Shown piece by piece: positions 22,361 to 33,475 of a DNA stretch of 64,000 nt. A program made the translations under genes and the position numbers. The stretch comes from Stenopsyche tienmushanensis. Taxonomy: Eukaryota; Arthropoda; Insecta; Trichoptera; Stenopsychidae. Where the stretch lies: assembly GCA_008973525.1 (NCBI GenBank), contig WACJ01000077.1, positions 806,001 to 870,000 on the forward strand. The letters run 5' to 3'. The notes beneath the pieces were generated by a model. The model was not told the origin of the DNA. It saw nothing but the letters and a program-made list of their open reading frames with translations, and did no database searches. Positions within the stretch are counted from its first letter, which is position 1, and every line of letters starts with the position of its first letter.

Positions 22361-22577
22361 AAGCTTTAGGAACAGAACGAGAACAAGAACAAGAAGAACA
22401 CCAAGGAGACCGCCTCGAGGAGATGCATATGAAGATCTCCAATTGCGTTTTTATCAGCAGTTTGACAGAATTTTAAAAGAGATTTCTATGCTCAAATACG
22501 CAACAACTGCTGCCGTTTTGTTAAAAAATAGCAATTCAGTAGATGGAAATAAAAACTTTAACGATTCCACATTTTAG
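22224..22577 (+). CDS. Unidentified open frame, basic protein, beginning inside the palindromes
   Basis: A 117-codon frame begins within palindrome (b), so the first 20 or so residues are palindrome-encoded and the start is doubtful. The later part is the interesting one: after GSEPGSF there is an Arg/Thr-rich run (RTRTRRTPRRPPRG), then an amphipathic segment, YEDLQLRFYQQFDRILKEIS. Composition from 22370 on is less AT-rich than the flanks. I do not recognise it. It could be the tail of a DNA-binding protein exon or part of a mobile element. The real start may be an upstream splice acceptor. Confidence 0.3.
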   Translation: MLRSIDIHTCMSMLLNSLNLVTPIYQLRKQMEFLRSSMNLTGSEPGSFRNRTRTRTRRTPRRPPRGDAYEDLQLRFYQQFDRILKEISMLKYATTAAVLLKNSNSVDGNKNFNDSTF

Positions 22578-23233
22578 ACTGTTGGTTGAAGAATATAGCA
22601 ATTGATGATGACAGTGGCGCTAGGTATAAAAAAACAAACGACGCAAAAGGTTCCAAGTCATGGCCATATTTTTTTGATTATGATTAGTATGTAATTTTAA
22701 AAAAAATGAGTTTGATCATTTGGATATAAAGCCTGTTTTTCAAATTTTTTGTTATGGAATCGTCATCTTCATAAGGTACCAAATCTGTTATTGGATGCAG
22801 GCAATCTCCATAGGAAACTTTTCTGAGGAAATTATTCTTGGTATGGTGGTTTCCCATCACTTTCTATAAGTGGTTAAATTAACATGGGGTTATTTGAATA
22901 AGAATTTTGTCAGTGAATTGCGAAAATAATAATTGTTGTATTGTTACAAATCCAGTCTAAATTTTATTAATCACCTCAGTGTTAATTTTTTCAAGTTCAG
23001 GAAATCAAATTTAATTAAAAATACTAATCTCTTGAATTTGTTGATACGATGAAACCTTTTTATTTTTAAGATTGCATGATCTAATTCACTTTATCAACAT
23101 TTGGTCGAATCATTGGTAGTCATTTAATAGCACGTCTTCATTATCCCAATCTAATTGATGCTGATTCCAAATCAGGCCAATGGTCCAGACCGTAACCTAA
23201 ACCGGAGCCGGAGATGGATTGATTGAATGATAA
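22578..23233. other. No recognised gene; AT-rich
   Basis: There is no motif, repeat or plausible reading frame apart from the run-up to the candidate exon at 23234. Confidence 0.35.
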
Positions 23234-23386
23234 GCACGAGTCATTGACGTTCTCCTGCGCGACCCCACATTTGACAGTCCTCCAGAGCCAACTCTGCAGC
23301 TACTACGATGCATTTATGGCCAAGCAATGATCGGAGAGTCTGGTCTCCTCTCTCCAAACAAAAAGCCTGTTTATATATTTCATTAA
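23234..23386 (+). CDS. Candidate coding exon, unidentified
   Basis: A 50-codon frame between two stops reads VIDVLLRDPTFDSPPEPTLQ, then LLRCIYGQAMIGESGLLSPN, and closes with TAA at 23384. Composition is clearly richer in GC than both flanks and codon use is unlike the surrounding AT-rich DNA. No strong splice acceptor stands at the upstream edge, so exon limits are uncertain. Not recognised. It may be a diverged element or a true terminal exon. Confidence 0.28.
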   Translation, partial: ARVIDVLLRDPTFDSPPEPTLQLLRCIYGQAMIGESGLLSPNKKPVYIFH

Positions 23387-24524
23387 ACGTACAATTGCGG
23401 TCTTCGTGTATAAAAAATAAATCGCTTATCTAAAGAACATCTCGGCCGCGTACACATTCGGAATATACAGTGTGCCTCATCGCGACTCGTCCAAGATTCA
23501 ATGATAGCCCCCAAAAATTTCGGTCAAATTATACGAACGAGTCCATTTTCCGATCCCCGACTGAGATACAGGAATAAAATCATCATGCCGAAATATGACA
23601 TCCTCTTTGAGATTTTGTATTCGTCGAATTGAACGCATTTCGTTACCGCTTCTTGCAATGCTCCCACTGCATTAATTGGACATTAAGCTCTTAATTACAC
23701 GTTTTGGGATCAACGTTTAGTTTTTTAGCGAACGAATACAAATAAAAATAATTGCCAGCACCATAAAATTATGCAATTTGACTACCGTTACTCGTTAGCA
23801 AGCTTTCGCAATGATGAAATAAGTTGTATGAAAGCATTTTAATAACTCATAAAATCGGCAATATAACACAAATACATGCAAACTGCGTAATTAAGCGATT
23901 TAAATTAAATTGTAATATAATATAAATAAGCACCGGAGGACATTGAGAAAGCAAATGGGTGCCGCTCGAATAGGATGACATCAGAGTGGGTGAATAATTT
24001 TGTTAATCTATAAAAACACATTTATTTTGCTCGTAATATCATTTAAATTGGAAATTGCATGTCCATGCAATTTTATCTTGGCTATAATTCAGATCTATTA
24101 TCGTTTTGGCCTATTGCGTTAATATTTTATATTTTAGCGAAATTATAACAATGCAAAAATCCAAAAATCTTTATTTCACCCATTAAATGATTTAGTAGAG
24201 TTTTTTTAATGGCGATTCCATGAATAAGTAAATCAAATCAAAAACATCGATTGGATTTCAGTGTTAATTTTATCCGTATATAAGGAGAAATTGATTATTT
24301 TTAACAATACTCAGCATCAATAGATTAACCGCAACGAGATTCCAGCTTCACAGTCGAAGAAGATTATAGTAAGATAATTCGATGGGATATGGATGAATCC
24401 ATTAGGAGTCAATATCATCTCACAAATCACGAAGAAGTTGTATTTTAATAATTGGGATTGATAAAATAATTCAATGAAGATGAAAGGAAATATCTATACA
24501 CTCTGGTCTGTTTTTATGCGATAA
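23387..24524. other. No recognised gene
   Basis: This is AT-rich single-copy DNA. 23420-23720 has more CpG, but no open frame with splice context. Confidence 0.35.
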
Positions 24525-24630
24525 ATATGTTCCGCGGGGAGCCGCATATAAAAAAATCGCTTAAAAAAAGACTAGAACCGCATAACTTTAAATCAATGTG
24601 ATATAATGTATCAAAAATCGCATAAAAAAG
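24525..24630 (-). repeat. Fragment of the Tigger-like family (right end)
   Basis: AGAACCGCATAACTTTAAAT and AAAAATCGCATAAAAAAG occur in the order expected for the inverted right end of the family (compare 18915-19000). A shorter related piece is at about 25445-25555. Both are truncated. Confidence 0.45.
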
Positions 24631-24859
24631 ATTTATGAAAAAATAATATAAATAAAAACACAATACAATTTCGTCATCGTTCAGTATTGAAATAGTCTTT
24701 TTTTAAAATGTAATTGTTGATAAAAACTTTGCGCCGATTTAAACATTATTTTTTTACGCAGTTCGTGATACGGAGACATGCAATTCTTAAACTCGCGTTG
24801 GAATTTTAATTCTGCTTGCTGCATTATGAGTTCATGAAACAGAAGAGCTTTTTCCTTAA

Positions 24860-25159
24860 TTCACCCCTTCAACGTTACGTTTCACTGTAAAAAGTGTCAT
24901 CCGTAGTGACACGATATTTTTGCCGCTAGCGGATATGTACGTCATATCTAGTATACGATAATAGTATATCATCAAGTTCGAACAAGTCAGTTCCCGAGAT
25001 GAATCATTCTTACATTTAACGTACACAACACTGAAATCGGACATATCCATCATTTTTCATTGAGGTTTGCTTAACTTTCACAATGCGGATATATCCGTCA
25101 TACCCACTTTGCATGGATTTTGGTCTTGACGGATATATACGTCATATCCATTTAAGAGG
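24860..25159. mobile_element. Probable TTAA-target element with GGATATATCCG-type palindromes
   Basis: It is flanked by TTAA at 24856-24859 and 25160-25163. The right end read outward is CCTCTTAAATGGATATGACG and the left is TTCACCCCTTCAACG, so the terminal repeat is weak. Inside are GACGGATATATACGTC (25128-25143), CGGATATATCCG near 25086 and a related GCGGATATGTACGTC near 24929. They resemble the palindromes of the element at 30864. An open minus-strand frame inside has no recognised domain. Confidence 0.45.
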
Positions 25160-25559
25160 TTAAATATCCACATATGGAAAATCGTTTTTGAGATTAATCT
25201 TTTGTCAAAATTACAAGTGCTTTTTCTGTTTTTTCCAGTAAAGGATCTCTTGAATACAATGAAAAATTTTGAGTCTTATTTTGTGCCATAGATTAGTGAT
25301 TTTCTGATGGTAATTACATTTTCTTGATTGCTCTTACGGTTGATTCCCCCAGGTTGAGAGATCTTGGTAAGATTTTGTCCATTAATCATGTAATCAATGG
25401 CAATTTTGTTACACTCTAATGGTTGTAATTTGCACTAGTGTTAATTTTAGCTTTTTTATGCGCATTCGCACAAAAAAAACTTTGTCCTCCATAGAAAAAT
25501 GATGGATAAATTCCATTATTTTTTAAAAAAATCGCATAAAAAAGATCTGTATAAAAACA

Positions 25560-26679
25560 GATGTAGACGTATATAACCATTATATTTTACGTTTTTTTTA
25601 TATAATTATAAGAGAATGAATTCACGTTTCTTAATACATACAGCCATCATTTGAATTGAAATATTGTATTGAATGAAGATACAATGGAATATTCCAAAGG
25701 TAATAACTGAGATTGAAATTATGACCCGGATAGTTCTTTGTTTTTAAGATCAAACACTGTTTTAAATTATTATATGGTATTCAATTCTTATCTGCCTGTA
25801 CATAAGTTTAAGATCCATAGTTTTTCAAATTATTTTGCGCACGCACATTCAGTTATAATGATAATGCCCTTCGAATCTACCAAAATCAATGAAGGTTTAT
25901 CATTAAATACATAATAAACATGCTAAAATTAGGGAGTTTTTAGATAAAATTTGAGAGTTTTTAGATGTTAAAGAGTCTAAACATTTTAAGGAGTCAAGAA
26001 TTGACGAAAATCTTCAATCGATCCTAATAATAGATTTACTGTTTTTTTTTAAAGATATTCAACAACAACACGAAATTCAATAAATATACTTAATATGATA
26101 AAATTTTCTTTTCATAAAATATTTTTTATTGAATATAAAGTTTTTCAAAGATTAACTGGATATTGTTTGTATTCTGGTGTTATGTGGAAGTTAAAATGCA
26201 TTCTTAAAAACGTATACATAAATTATACGAATAAAGTCTTCTAGATATGTCACCACCCCCTCGACTAGAATTCTACCCTTGCAGATATCTGCATATAATT
26301 TCAATTTTTTATAGGCTATTAGCCAAAACCTTGGCGTATTACGTTCAAGTATAATATTAATCGATCAGTCAAATTGATCGGTATTATAAATTTGCGTGTA
26401 TATATATATTCGTACCATTCCATAAATAATTATTTTGAATTTTAAATTTCATCTAGTTGATAAGTATGATTGATCCAGGAGTCGAATAAGTAAGATTAAG
26501 GAATTATATGGGATTTTAAGATTAAAAAAAGCATTTTCCTCTCATTTTTCTTAATATAATAAAGTAAATGTTTTATTCAAACTTTAAAGCTCATGATAGC
26601 TTTATATACGTATCAAAATGGGTGTTATTATTTGATAATTACTTATTAATATTATAGACCCTTTACAAATTTTCATCGT
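25560..26679. other. No recognised gene; AT-rich
   Basis: Long AT-rich DNA with a short (TA)n run near 26400. No repeats shared with other parts of the window. Confidence 0.35.
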
Positions 26680-27205
26680 TCCCCAAGGAGTTCATCTGGA
26701 TGACGTTGGAAACCCATGTTTTAGAGAATAGCACGTATACAGAGAACTGGCTTAAGGTGTCTAATGTTAAAAGAGGTTATCTCTACTTGTGTCTTAAATG
26801 GGTTCAGCACTCGGAGGATATTAACGGCCCTTAAGATTCTCGGATCCTGGCTCATCAGCGGCACTCATTATGGAATAGAGCCTTCTGTGGTCAGTGCTTG
26901 TGGCACGCACATGGTAGATAGGACGAACAGAGCAAGAGAACGTGATTCGTAACCTGGCGAGAACCAGTCGTCACTCAGTCAGTATGCGCAAGCGATTGTC
27001 GCTCGAAGCACGTCGATTTCTGCATCAGACCGCTCAAAAAAACCTCGAGAACCTTCGGATTTTTCCGCGAGGCCGGCAACAGTTAAACACGACCATAAAG
27101 GATAACCGAGTGCTGTGATTTGTGCATGTGGTGTGCCCGAAAGGACCAAAGTCCTGGTGAAAGTGATCGGAGAAAAGCTCTCCACGGCGCGGATGTAGCG
27201 AGTGC
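26680..27205. other. GC-richer CpG island-like block; possible transcribed leader, unproven
   Basis: This stands out from flanks that are far more AT-rich, and it contains many CpG. TCACTCAGTCAGT at 26972-26984 resembles an insect initiator. A GGTGAAAG near 27157 could be a splice donor. Open frames on both strands (26764-26952 plus, 26979-27185 minus) show no known motif. It might be a 5' untranslated exon and promoter of a host gene, or an unrecognised element. Confidence 0.25.
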
Positions 27206-28549
27206 TTAAAAAATGTGATACACTAAGGGTATATATATTTCATGGAAATCGAGTGATCGAATACAGGCATAATTCAAATCTTCCCAATTAATTCCCAATG
27301 CCGATTAATATAATTTCGTGCATCGTTATTGAGTTCGTCGATATACGATCAATCAAATTAGAGCACTTTGAGGACCATTAATTATATCAATACGACAATG
27401 TATAGATTAATTACGGTATTCTTAAAAATAAAAACATTGTCATTACAATCATCAGTCTTGTGCTATTTGATTTTGGAAGACTTTCATAACATAAAGCTTG
27501 CCATAATTGAATGCATTTAGAATTTGTGCACACATTCAAATTAGATTTATGCAGTTTTTGACATTTAAAGCTCTTTTAAAACGGTAATTTAGGAAAAAAT
27601 GATAAAAAATCTTAAATATCCAAATTGATTAATTGTGTCTAAATCTTAAAATTAACATATATTTTGCTTAAAAGTGCATAGTTGCGATTAAATTCATTCA
27701 AACTTCATTTAAATTTTGATTGTATGCTTTCCCAAGTTTGATTTAATATGAGTTACAATGATTTAATCCAGAATTGATAATAAATTCAACGAATTCGATT
27801 GCTTTGGTTTATCACGAACATGCGTTATTCAAGATGGACTCTTCATTTTGCAATCGTCCATCATCAATCCTATACTTATGTACAATTTCGTTTTGGTTCA
27901 GACCCTCGATTGCGATATGTTTCGATGTGTAATAAAGCGATCTTTATTGTGGTTACACAAATCAAATTCGTTTCCCCCGAGACAGTACCGACTTTGGTAC
28001 ACGCGGTAACGGAAATTAATTTTTGCGGTTTCTGACCGAGATGGAACCTATTATTGTTGTTCGATAGAACATAAAAACCTGTGGGAAAAAAGTAAATTTT
28101 CACACCGAAGTGCATAAATCACGCCCGGGCGCAACAGCCCTGATTTTGCGCGCGAATCTTCGACTTTCGCACGGCGTGGACAAAACGACCTCATCTAATA
28201 CACACATTATAATAATATATGCTAAGATGCAGATTAGATTTTGTATATCGCATTCGTGTATCTGTCGGTTGGAGCCTTGCGGGCGCTTAGGTATCAAATG
28301 ATGATTTATCTGGTACCGAGTTGATCCATTGCTACATGATCGGCTCGCTGCCAATTCAATTTATTAATCCGCTTGAAATGCTGTAGTCATTCTTGACAGG
28401 TTCTTCGGGAACGTGTCATATACTACATTTGCATTCCACGGTGTGAAAATCGGTCGCAGTGATAAAAATTACAATGTTTGAGGTCAATTAAGGCGGCGAA
28501 TCGTTATGGAAGCGCCTAAAGGAGGGTTGTAAAAGCGGACGAAACTCAC
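27206..28549. other. Intron of the minus-strand gene (inferred) and single-copy DNA
   Basis: If the exon at 28550-28736 is real, this is the start of its first intron. AT-rich to about 27800; 27960-28350 is more GC-rich with open frames on both strands but no recognisable domain or consistent splice sites. No repeats. Confidence 0.3.
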
Positions 28550-28736
28550 CGCAAGCAATAAAAGACAATGCTGGATAAAAGACAGGTGCAAAGATCAGCC
28601 CGATAGTGACGAGTCCGTAATAAAGGGGCAGGTTGTTGTCGAGGAATAAAAAAAGCACCGACAAAAAATACAAAGAAAGCCGTTGACGATCGAAATGAAG
28701 CTCTGAGGCCGACGTCTTCCCATTGTAATCCATCAT
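28550..28736 (-). CDS. Candidate first coding exon, membrane protein, minus strand
   Basis: From ATG at 28736 the frame reads MMDYNGKTSASELHFDRQRL, then two hydrophobic stretches: LYFLSVLFLFLDNNLP and YYGLVTIGLIFAPVFYPALS, then FIAC. It ends at a consensus donor, GCG/GTGAGT, after 62 codons plus one base. Composition is unlike the AT-rich flanks. The protein is a polytopic membrane protein beginning with a hydrophilic N terminus of about 20 residues. The D..., YYG..., P pattern vaguely recalls XK-related scramblases, but this is a weak resemblance and I do not assign it. Later exons lie to the left, outside what I can identify. Confidence 0.55.
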
Positions 28737-30175
28737 TCAATTAAAAAAGGATAGGAAAACATTTTGATTCAATATCGAGGAGCAAATCTCATGCAGATTC
28801 GCGGATACTTGTGCATGAATGCAACTAATTAGGCATAATCTTAGATTTGCACGCTCAAAATGAAGTGCATCGATCTCTTACTCACATGCTGCAAGTACGT
28901 CTCAGATCATTAGTATTCGCGCGCTTGTAAAAGCTTGTGACGTGAGCTTTTATGAAAGCTCATTGCATACAATATTTTATTATTCGACGTAAAACTGCCA
29001 ACAAATATATTTTTGAATTTTTAAAATTTTCTTATAAATACACCCTTTCATTTCAATGAATTTCTAATTATTCCGATTCAATGTAAATAAGCTAATCTAC
29101 TAAATATTCTGCGAATCACGTGATAAATTCTGGCATATGCAAAATTAAGGCAAACAATGCATTTTAATTATGTTAGTCGAATCGACTAATATGACGTATT
29201 TTTTTGTTTTCTGGATAAATGGTTTTATTGGAGTTTTTACATGCATCTTATATGAATTTGAGCATTTACCTGTTTCAAATTAGGGCAAAATGTTTCTGTT
29301 TGAGCGAAATGTCTTAGATCTTTCATGTGCAAATATTTGAGAGGCGCAGATCGTAGTTCGCGACCTCAGTAGAAGTATCAAGGACGACCTGAGCCGGTGC
29401 ATTGTGCAACTATCCCTTATATACTTCATACTTCATTCAATGCATATCGACCGTTTCAACGGCAGCTCATTTCATACGACAACATTGACGTTCCAAAAAA
29501 GACGTTGCTCTGCTAATGTCCGACGATTAGAACGTTTGAAATTAACGACTCACCCTATTAGAGTCGGGATGAATTTAATTATGCACAGTGTGTTGAAATC
29601 TCTAATTTAATGCACGGCTGTAAAACCGTCCTCCTCGGTTTAGCAGAGTAAATTATGAAGCAATATTTATTTTTATAGTTCGAAGCAGAAGCAGAAAGCC
29701 TACGCTTATAAACGGAATGACGGATGTGTAATAAATTTTTATGCAAATTACGTTTATTGTCTCGCCGATATTTTTTTGGATTTTATATGAAATACATGTC
29801 CATAAAGTGGTTAGAATGGAGGAGAATCTCGAAATTGGAATGCGTATATCGTCGGTGATTGCATTTGTCAGACCGTGTACGAGGACGTACTTTGAATGTT
29901 AATCATGCTGCATATTGGCGCCAAAAATATATTGTTAGACGTCCGTTGAAGCGATATTTTGGATTTTTATATATACATACCAAAACAATTGGCCTTTTAT
30001 CTTTTTGCCGTATAAAATATTAGCAAGTTTAGGATATTGTATTGGAAAATTGACTAAATCGCATAAATGAAGTCATCTTCAAACTATTCTTGTATTCTGA
30101 ATATATTCTTATATATACGATACGATATTCATTATCAAAATAGACAGATTTAATCTTTGGATTGTAGATTTATAC
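28737..30175. other. No recognised gene; upstream region of the minus-strand exon
   Basis: Mixed composition. 29340-29640 is GC-richer, with an open plus frame at 29404-29610 that has no recognised motif. It could hold the promoter and 5' untranslated exon of the minus-strand gene. No repeats of the window are present. Confidence 0.3.
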
Positions 30176-30700
30176 AAGTAGAACCCAAAATGATTTTCGT
30201 TTTATTGCTTGATCGTTTTTGGGGACTAGTTGCGTTTAGGCTGCTGCACTTTCAAGTCGTGTTTTATGCTCTTTTGAAGACTATATTCAATAAGAATAAA
30301 ATGTTATTTTTAAAATTCAAAAGGCTATCGAAGGGTCAGGTAGACCGACAAAACCGACCCTTAAACCCGGCTGGCAACAAAATATATATTTTGTCTGTTT
30401 GGTGGGACTGCAAGGGTATCATTCATTTTGAAAGACTTAAATTTGAACAAACAATAAATGCAGTAATACTTTATTATGAACAATTAGACTACTTCTTATT
30501 CTTCAAAGATTGCTCTGTTAGATTTCCATTTTTTTATAGATATATGCAGCATTATTTGGATAGGAAAAGATATATAAACAAACAATGAGGTCAAAAATAG
30601 ACATTTTAGAACATTTTTGTTCAAAGAGGCATTAAAATGTTGCCAAATAGGCGGAAATAGAAATAAAATTTTGTAATAATATGTTATAAATTTAAAAAGT
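30176..30700 (+). pseudogene. mariner relic with internal deletion (sister of 47101-48180)
   Basis: The first ~120 bases, AAGTAGAACCCAAAATGATT onward, are nearly the same as at 47101. The copy then jumps to mid-transposase at ATCGAAGGGTCAGGTAG (30328), equal to 47702, and runs to the end. Protein pieces: KIYILSVWWDCKGIIHFERL, then INAVILYYEQLD, and near the end YRYMQHYLDRKRYINKQ and IKMLPNR, the mariner CVWWDCKGIIHFE, HxLxGK and LPxRW blocks. The HDNA and SPDLAPSD blocks are missing or replaced. About 480 bp are missing relative to the sister copy. Confidence 0.8.
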
Positions 30701-30863
30701 ACGAGCATTTAAATCTTTCATTTAAAAAACGAAAATATTTATGGGTACATCTTATATCTTCTTCTTAAAGTACCATTTTCGTTATCAAATGTAAACGATA
30801 TTTATGAGATTTTTCTAAACAAAGATTTATTCATATTTCCTATTAGCTTCAACATATGATTAA

Positions 30864-31584
30864 CCTGTTAAGTGGGGAAGTTCTTTTTCCATAACGCAAC
30901 GTATAGTGGGCGCGCGCATTTTCGTTAGGACGTATATATACGTCCCGCCCACCTGGCGTGAGTTCATATTATTATTTTTTTTTAACTATGCTTAGAATTT
31001 ATAAAAAAAAACATATAAAGCAAATGGAAACATAGAGTTTAAAAAAATAAAATATATTCATACATTAATTCAAATCTCAACTTCTGTGCGATATATTTTA
31101 AAACAGTTGTTGACACGTAGTGCTCCCTCACAATCTGGACACCAGTATATAGATTATTTCCCTTTTTTGTAATAAATTCAACATTTCCTGGCTTTAGTTC
31201 CCTTTCATTTGTTCTTTGAAAATACCTTTCAACTAAGCGTGAGGGTTTAAGTGTAATGCTGTTTTTTGGTGGTATAGGTTGGTTTTTTACTATGTTGTCT
31301 GAACTGAGCATCAATACGTCTTTTTTGTCCTTCCATTTTAAAACTATAAGTTTGCCTTTGAATTTTACCTTATACACCGTTTACTAAGAACACACCACTC
31401 CAACACAATAGTGAAGTGCAACCAATTTGCTACCTATCTTAAATTCATGTCAAAACATGCATCAACAACTCACACTACTATACTTTAGGACTCAACATAT
31501 ATTTCGAGGACGTATATATACGTCTTAACCAATTTTGATGCAGTTTTCATTAGACGTATATATACGTCCCGCCCACTTAACAGG
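30864..31584 (-). mobile_element. piggyBac-like TTAA element with palindromic subterminal repeats
   Basis: It is flanked by TTAA at 30860-30863 and 31585-31588. Ends begin CCTGTTAAGTGGG on both sides. The perfect palindrome GACGTATATATACGTC occurs at 30929-30944, 31509-31524 and 31553-31568, always close to an end. A minus-strand frame at 31039-31377 reads YKVKFKGKLIVLKWKDKKDV and then LMLSS, similar to the piggyBac VxxWKDKRxVxMLST block. The rest (ERYFQRTNERELKPGNVEF) is not clearly family-like. At 721 bp it is an internally deleted derivative. Confidence 0.7.
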
Positions 31585-31588
31585 TTAA

Positions 31589-33323
31589 GTTATGATGACA
31601 CAATTTGAATAAGGATTTTTAAAGCATCCAAATTATCATTGTTTTTAATGATATTTAATCATTATGGCACTCCCAGTTATCTTGCATGATTTAAATCATC
31701 ACCTCAATATTTACTTCTCACGATCTCAGATGTAATAATTTGTTTGCATGGTGAAAATCCACAACCCACAATTTTCTACAAACTGGATTTGAACCCAAAC
31801 CTTTATAATCCAAAGATTTAACACACTGTACCAACATTTGATCGCATTTATATAATGCCAGTTAAAATGAATTACAGACGAAAAGGTCATATTTATTTTA
31901 ACACCTGCCGCTACCCGCACGAAAAACACATTCCGAATGCATATACAGGATGCGGTAGAAAAATTACCTTATTTAAAAATTTAATTATTTTTTCCACGTT
32001 ACAGAGAATGAGCATCAATTCACTCTTCTCATAATAAATATTGCTCTATGGCGCACATTTCAAATAGGGAAGTTTCCCTGCCGCGCCTGTAAATACGATC
32101 TATTTATTAGATGTTGAGTTAAAAATATATATTAAAATGTAGCAATTCGTATACATAGTAATCGATATCAGTCTTTGGGGTCCCTATTAAATGGCCATCA
32201 TGTCGACGCCCGATTTGGCGGTGTCTCTTAACGTGTGTCCGAATGTCGAAAATCTTCGGTGTAAATCTGCCATCGTCCCGTTATGTTAATTCAGCAGACA
32301 TTTCTGTTAATGCTCATGTCGAACATATTATCATGTATAAATGATGAATAAATATTTTGACTGAAAGTTTGGCCGTCGCGCAGGAAATATATGTCGAACA
32401 AGTGTACGATTGCGTCGAATATTTATGGTCGTATAATTATGACAAAATGGTCGTTCTTCGAGTGTCTTCTTCTTCGGGTTATATGTGAAATATGCTAATG
32501 CGCTCCCCGATGTGATATATGACACTTATTTAATATTTTCATCGTCTTTGTATCGAGAATAATTTGCACTTCAATACGATTTTGATACTTGGCACCTCTA
32601 TCATTTTTATTGTTTGAATGCGCCTTTTAAAAGCAGTTTTCTTAGATTGGCCGCATTGATGGCTCGGAGAAGGTTTTGTAGATTGCCCAAGGAGAATTGT
32701 CAGTTCATAGTGGTGAAAATATTCGTACGACATTGATTTATATCATATAGTTCGAATACATTTCGAGTGGTCGTGTTTGTCTCGCTTTCACAACAAGATT
32801 AATTGTACGAAGAGACTGGCTCGATCTGGATACTTGAGGATTTATAACATTTTATCTATCATCCCAAGACATTCTGACGATGGACTGCAGAGAAGCGTAT
32901 GATCACTTCTTCTGTCCGTTATCATAACAGGTTCCGATATGATTCTCTAGCCATGGTAAAATCGAGGAGATTAACTTCTTATGCGACCATCCGGAGAGCT
33001 TTTACGCGATCAATTAGCGCTTCTGCGAAAAATGTTAACACAGCTTACTAGATGTAGGCTCGTGGATTTTTTGCCAAATCGGAGCAAAGATTTTATTACG
33101 CCTGTCTTCGAAATATAAGAGAGCTAATTCTTAGTATTTTCACCAAGGTGATAAACGTGATGGCATCTGTGATGCGCGTATAGGCTACGTGACGAGAATC
33201 CACAAGTGCTTCATGTTTTTAATTTTATAAATGTTTGAGTGAACAAAAGTGAATTTAAGCCAAGAAAATAAGAAGGTTTTTCAGTGCTTTTATATCGTGG
33301 ATGTGGTGATGTGAAGCTTCAAA
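31589..33323. other. No recognised gene; GC-richer, CpG-bearing sequence upstream of the exon at 33324
   Basis: 31589-32100 is AT-rich. From about 32160 to 33320 the sequence is single-copy and more even in composition, without a convincing reading frame; it probably contains the promoter and 5' leader of the gene beginning at 33324. No TATA box or initiator could be assigned with confidence. Confidence 0.3.
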
Positions 33324-33475
33324 ATGATGAAGCGATCCAAATCGTACACTTGGCTTCAACAACTGTTGAAGGCGAAAGGCTCTACCGACGCTCAGGATAT
33401 AGAGCCTTCCGACGATGAGGAATGGCCTCAACCTTCATCGTGGCTGCCGTCGGTTGACATCATCGACAAAAATAG
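33324..33475 (+). CDS. Candidate first coding exon, unidentified host gene
   Basis: ATG at 33324 lies in an insect-like start context (TTCAAAATG). The frame reads MMKRSKSYTWLQQLLKAKGS, then an acidic stretch, QDIEPSDDEEWPQP, and LPSVDIIDKN, and ends in the donor AATAG/GTATGT after 50 codons plus two bases. Composition and codon choice differ sharply from the AT-rich intron-like DNA that follows. The N terminus is basic, then acidic and Pro/Trp-containing, with no membrane segment; this suggests a cytoplasmic or nuclear protein. I do not recognise it. The next exon was not found within the window. Confidence 0.6.

Noticed and set aside
24856..25053. 65-codon minus-strand frame at a TTAA element
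   Set aside because: It is inside a likely non-autonomous element and has no recognised domain; the frame includes the TTAA itself.
28100..28354. Overlapping frames on both strands in a GC-richer patch
   Set aside because: GC-rich DNA gives open frames by chance; no consistent donor, acceptor or homology.
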